DNA from: Xanthoparmelia taractica
Taxonomy: Eukaryota > Ascomycota > Lecanoromycetes > Lecanorales > Parmeliaceae
Direction of reading: 5' to 3'
Length of the DNA: 64,000 nt
Assembly: GCA_033085395.1 (NCBI GenBank)
Contig: JANQBS010000220.1
Location: forward strand, 1 to 64,000
The notes under the pieces were generated by a model. The model ran no database searches, was not told where the DNA came from, and worked only from the letters and a program-made list of their open reading frames with translations. Below, in pieces: positions 61,894 through 64,000 of this stretch; within the stretch, counting starts at the first letter, position 1, and every line of letters starts with the position of its first letter. A program made the position numbers and the translations under genes.

Positions 61894-63806
61894 TAGTCGA
61901 CTTTCGATATAACGAAATCGCTTATAACGAATTTTTTCGTTAAGCTAAATAAATCTGCAGATTTTTATAAATCCTTATACAAATAACGGAAATTTCGTTA
62001 TAAGCCATAACGGAATTATTTTTTTATCTATAACGAAAAAGTTATGGATTCTCCCCCCGTAAAAAAGAGTCGAAAGGTCATCAAAGTCAGTCGAAGAAAG
62101 GCCTTACGAGCCTGGTACAATAATAATTCCAATGGAAAACAGACTCTATAGTTCGCTAGTCAATGGTGGCTACGTATATATGAATATGTGTTAAATTCTT
62201 TCACATGTAGCGAGATTCTCTCTTAGAAATGAGTCTATCTTAACGATATATTTATCTCTGCTGGTCAAGACTCTTCTAAAGAACGTGAATATCAATAAAA
62301 AGAGCTTAAAGAAGCTCTCTTTAAGTAAAAATAGCGATATAAGACTAAGAATAATCCCCTAACGAGCGTAATTCTTTGCGAAAAGGCCCTGAAATTCTAA
62401 AGAAAACTACTCTACTATTAAGGCCTCTCTGCTCCTAAGCTATCTAACGACTAGCTTACACGCTTTAAATATCGCTATAAAATTAGATAACGTATTAAGC
62501 ATAGCGAGGCTAACTCTACTAATTATAGTAATTAAATAGTCGAGATTATGACTAAGATTCGTGATATTAGCTCCTTCTACAATTCCGAAGATATCTATAA
62601 TATAAACGAAATAGACTACTTCTAAAAGATGATTCTTGATATAAGTCTTGATATCGAGCGTGTTAGTGATTAGAAGCAAGAGAAGACTCGCGTTATTATT
62701 ACTCTAATGTGTAATGCTACGGGATCTCGTAAGCTTTCTATCTAATTTATTAGGAAAGTAGCACGTTCTCTCTACTTTCGCGCAGTTAATATTTAGGGAT
62801 TAGAGTTACTTAATGTAGTTTAGAGATATAACTCTACGATTTAAATAATTGATTTAATTATAAAGAAGTATCTTCGCTAATTTAACAGTTAAATAAAGCG
62901 ATCTTCTCTACTTTTAATGAATAATTTTAGTGCTCACGTAATAGTATATAAGATATTTAGTGAAGAGACTATTATAGAAGCTCTAAGATAGATTATCGTG
63001 ATCTAATTATCTTTAAATGCTATTTCTCTACATTAGTTATTAGATTAGGAAATTATTTAAAATTAAAAGACTCTCGTACGCAGTTAGTTTATTCGATTTA
63101 TAGTGAAGTTATTTGATGCTAATTAGAATTCTAAGACTATTATAAACGTACTACGAGTAATTAGATAAGAGATCTCTATCTGAGAGAATAATGTTTCTAT
63201 AATCACGATACGTAACTATTAAATTCGATTTAAGGCCTATAATTAGTCTGGATTAGAGAATTCTAATAACAATAAGTGATCTAACTCTTAGGAATTAATG
63301 ACTCTAATTATAAATAACCTAATTACATTGCAACGTCAAGACTAGATTCGTGAGCGAATAAGTATTTAAATCTTTCTAAATTCTATTACTAAGAAGATCT
63401 ATAATTAAGAAAAAGATATTCTAGAAGCTATCGTTACTCGTTATAATAAAGAACGTATTATAGAGTTAGATAAAGAGATAGAAGCTATTTTAAAGATATT
63501 AATCTAAGAGGCTCTCTCCGCTCTATAAACCTTAAAACTATACAAAGAATAGTAGGAATCTGGAGATTCAGCTCTTACAAAGACTTTACGACGGCGTGAA
63601 AGAGAGCTTTATCTCTCTAGAAGCATTGCCTTGCATTAAGGCAAGTTAGATAGCTAGTTTAGAAATATATAGTAGGCTTGAAAATATATAGTAGGCCTAA
63701 ATAGAACTAATATTAATCTATTAGTATACATTTAATATAAAGAAATATTCGTTATAACGAACTACTACGTTAGATTTCTTCGTTCCGTTATATCGAAAGT
63801 CGACTA
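61894..63806 (+). mobile_element. pogo/Fot1-like DNA transposon, 1.9 kb
   Basis: Ends are tagtcgactttcgatataac at the left and its inverse at the right (...gttatatcgaaagtcgacta), flanked by TA (61892-61893, 63807-63808). Further gttataacgaa/ttcgttata repeats lie just inside both ends. Length and TA target fit fungal pogo-type elements. Confidence 0.9.
62044..63672 (+). pseudogene. pogo-like transposase, RIP-inactivated
   Basis: From ATG 62044: SRRKALRAWYNNN then GKQTL, the CENP-B-type HTH region; KNNPLTSVILCEKALKF; then the catalytic part YNINEIDYF (usual YNMDETGYFW) and LLMNNFSAHV (usual LLMDNFSAHV). Both catalytic Asp codons are changed to Asn (G-to-A). NWKTL/N-K-TLVRSQF-type sequence and the coiled tail TKTLRRRERELYLSRS follow. 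Dozens of stops. It fills the element. Confidence 0.9.
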
Positions 63807-63808
63807 TA

Positions 63809-64000
63809 TACTTCTCGCCTTATTTAGGCGTTAATAGATATAAACGAAATTTAAGTTAACGAAGACTAGTGTATTATATGAGTGCTAAGAAGAATACTAA
63901 GATAATATAGATAAGCGATCGTTTTAGCGAAGAATTTTAAAAGAGAAACCTAAGTTAAAGAGATAACGAGAGAAGGATTTTATATATTAAAAGATATAAG
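63809..64000. repeat. RIP-scarred tract to the window edge
   Basis: AT-rich, nothing recognised. Confidence 0.5.

Overview
The window comes from a filamentous ascomycete (Pezizomycotina). Evidence: a HET-domain gene, a PTH11/SAT4-type receptor, an NRPS-like adenylation domain, short introns and a fungal transposon repertoire. About 75% of it is AT-rich sequence scarred by repeat-induced point mutation (RIP): TpA is very common, CpA/TpG are depleted, CpG is kept, and old reading frames are riddled with TAG/TAA made from Gln and Trp codons. The species cannot be named from the sequence.

Layout. 1-7.8 kb: RIP-scarred transposons (a 281-bp TA-flanked MITE, an end of a long-TIR element, a minus-strand Gypsy with its LTR, a Tc1-like DD34E element). 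8.0-10.3 kb: a GC-normal minus-strand gene of unknown function with one internal TGA. 10.9-24.1 kb: RIP desert with a Tad-like LINE split by a 470-bp TIR element, a Gypsy element, and a 3.36-kb element with ~0.5-kb terminal inverted repeats. 24.1-35.8 kb: GC-normal island holding gene relics (casein kinase I, RIB3, a possible UstYa-like 5' exon, a HET gene with one TGA, an NRPS-like adenylation domain, the first part of a PTH11-like gene). 35.8-43.3 kb: Copia element with perfect 5-bp target duplications, inserted in the PTH11-like gene and itself carrying a nested piggyBac-like element. 43.3-49.4 kb: rest of the PTH11-like gene, then an alpha/beta hydrolase interrupted by a tyrosine-recombinase retroelement whose repeats have the split-direct-repeat order (A1-ORFs-B1-A2-B2). 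49.7-64 kb: RIP desert with a Gypsy 3' end, a second inverted copy of the first MITE, two unrecognised RIP-scarred reading frames and a pogo/Fot1-like element.

Overall reading. No protein gene here is convincingly intact. Two classes of damage are visible. Recent: a single nonsense transition in otherwise open genes (HET; the 8-10 kb gene). Older: frameshifts, truncations and transposon insertions (NRPS-like, PTH11-like, hydrolase, RIB3, CK1). The HET, adenylation-domain, PTH11-like and hydrolase genes lie side by side and may be the remains of an accessory or secondary-metabolism locus, but this is inference. The most structured finding is the split-direct-repeat retroelement, whose ends are fixed by the hydrolase frame on both sides.
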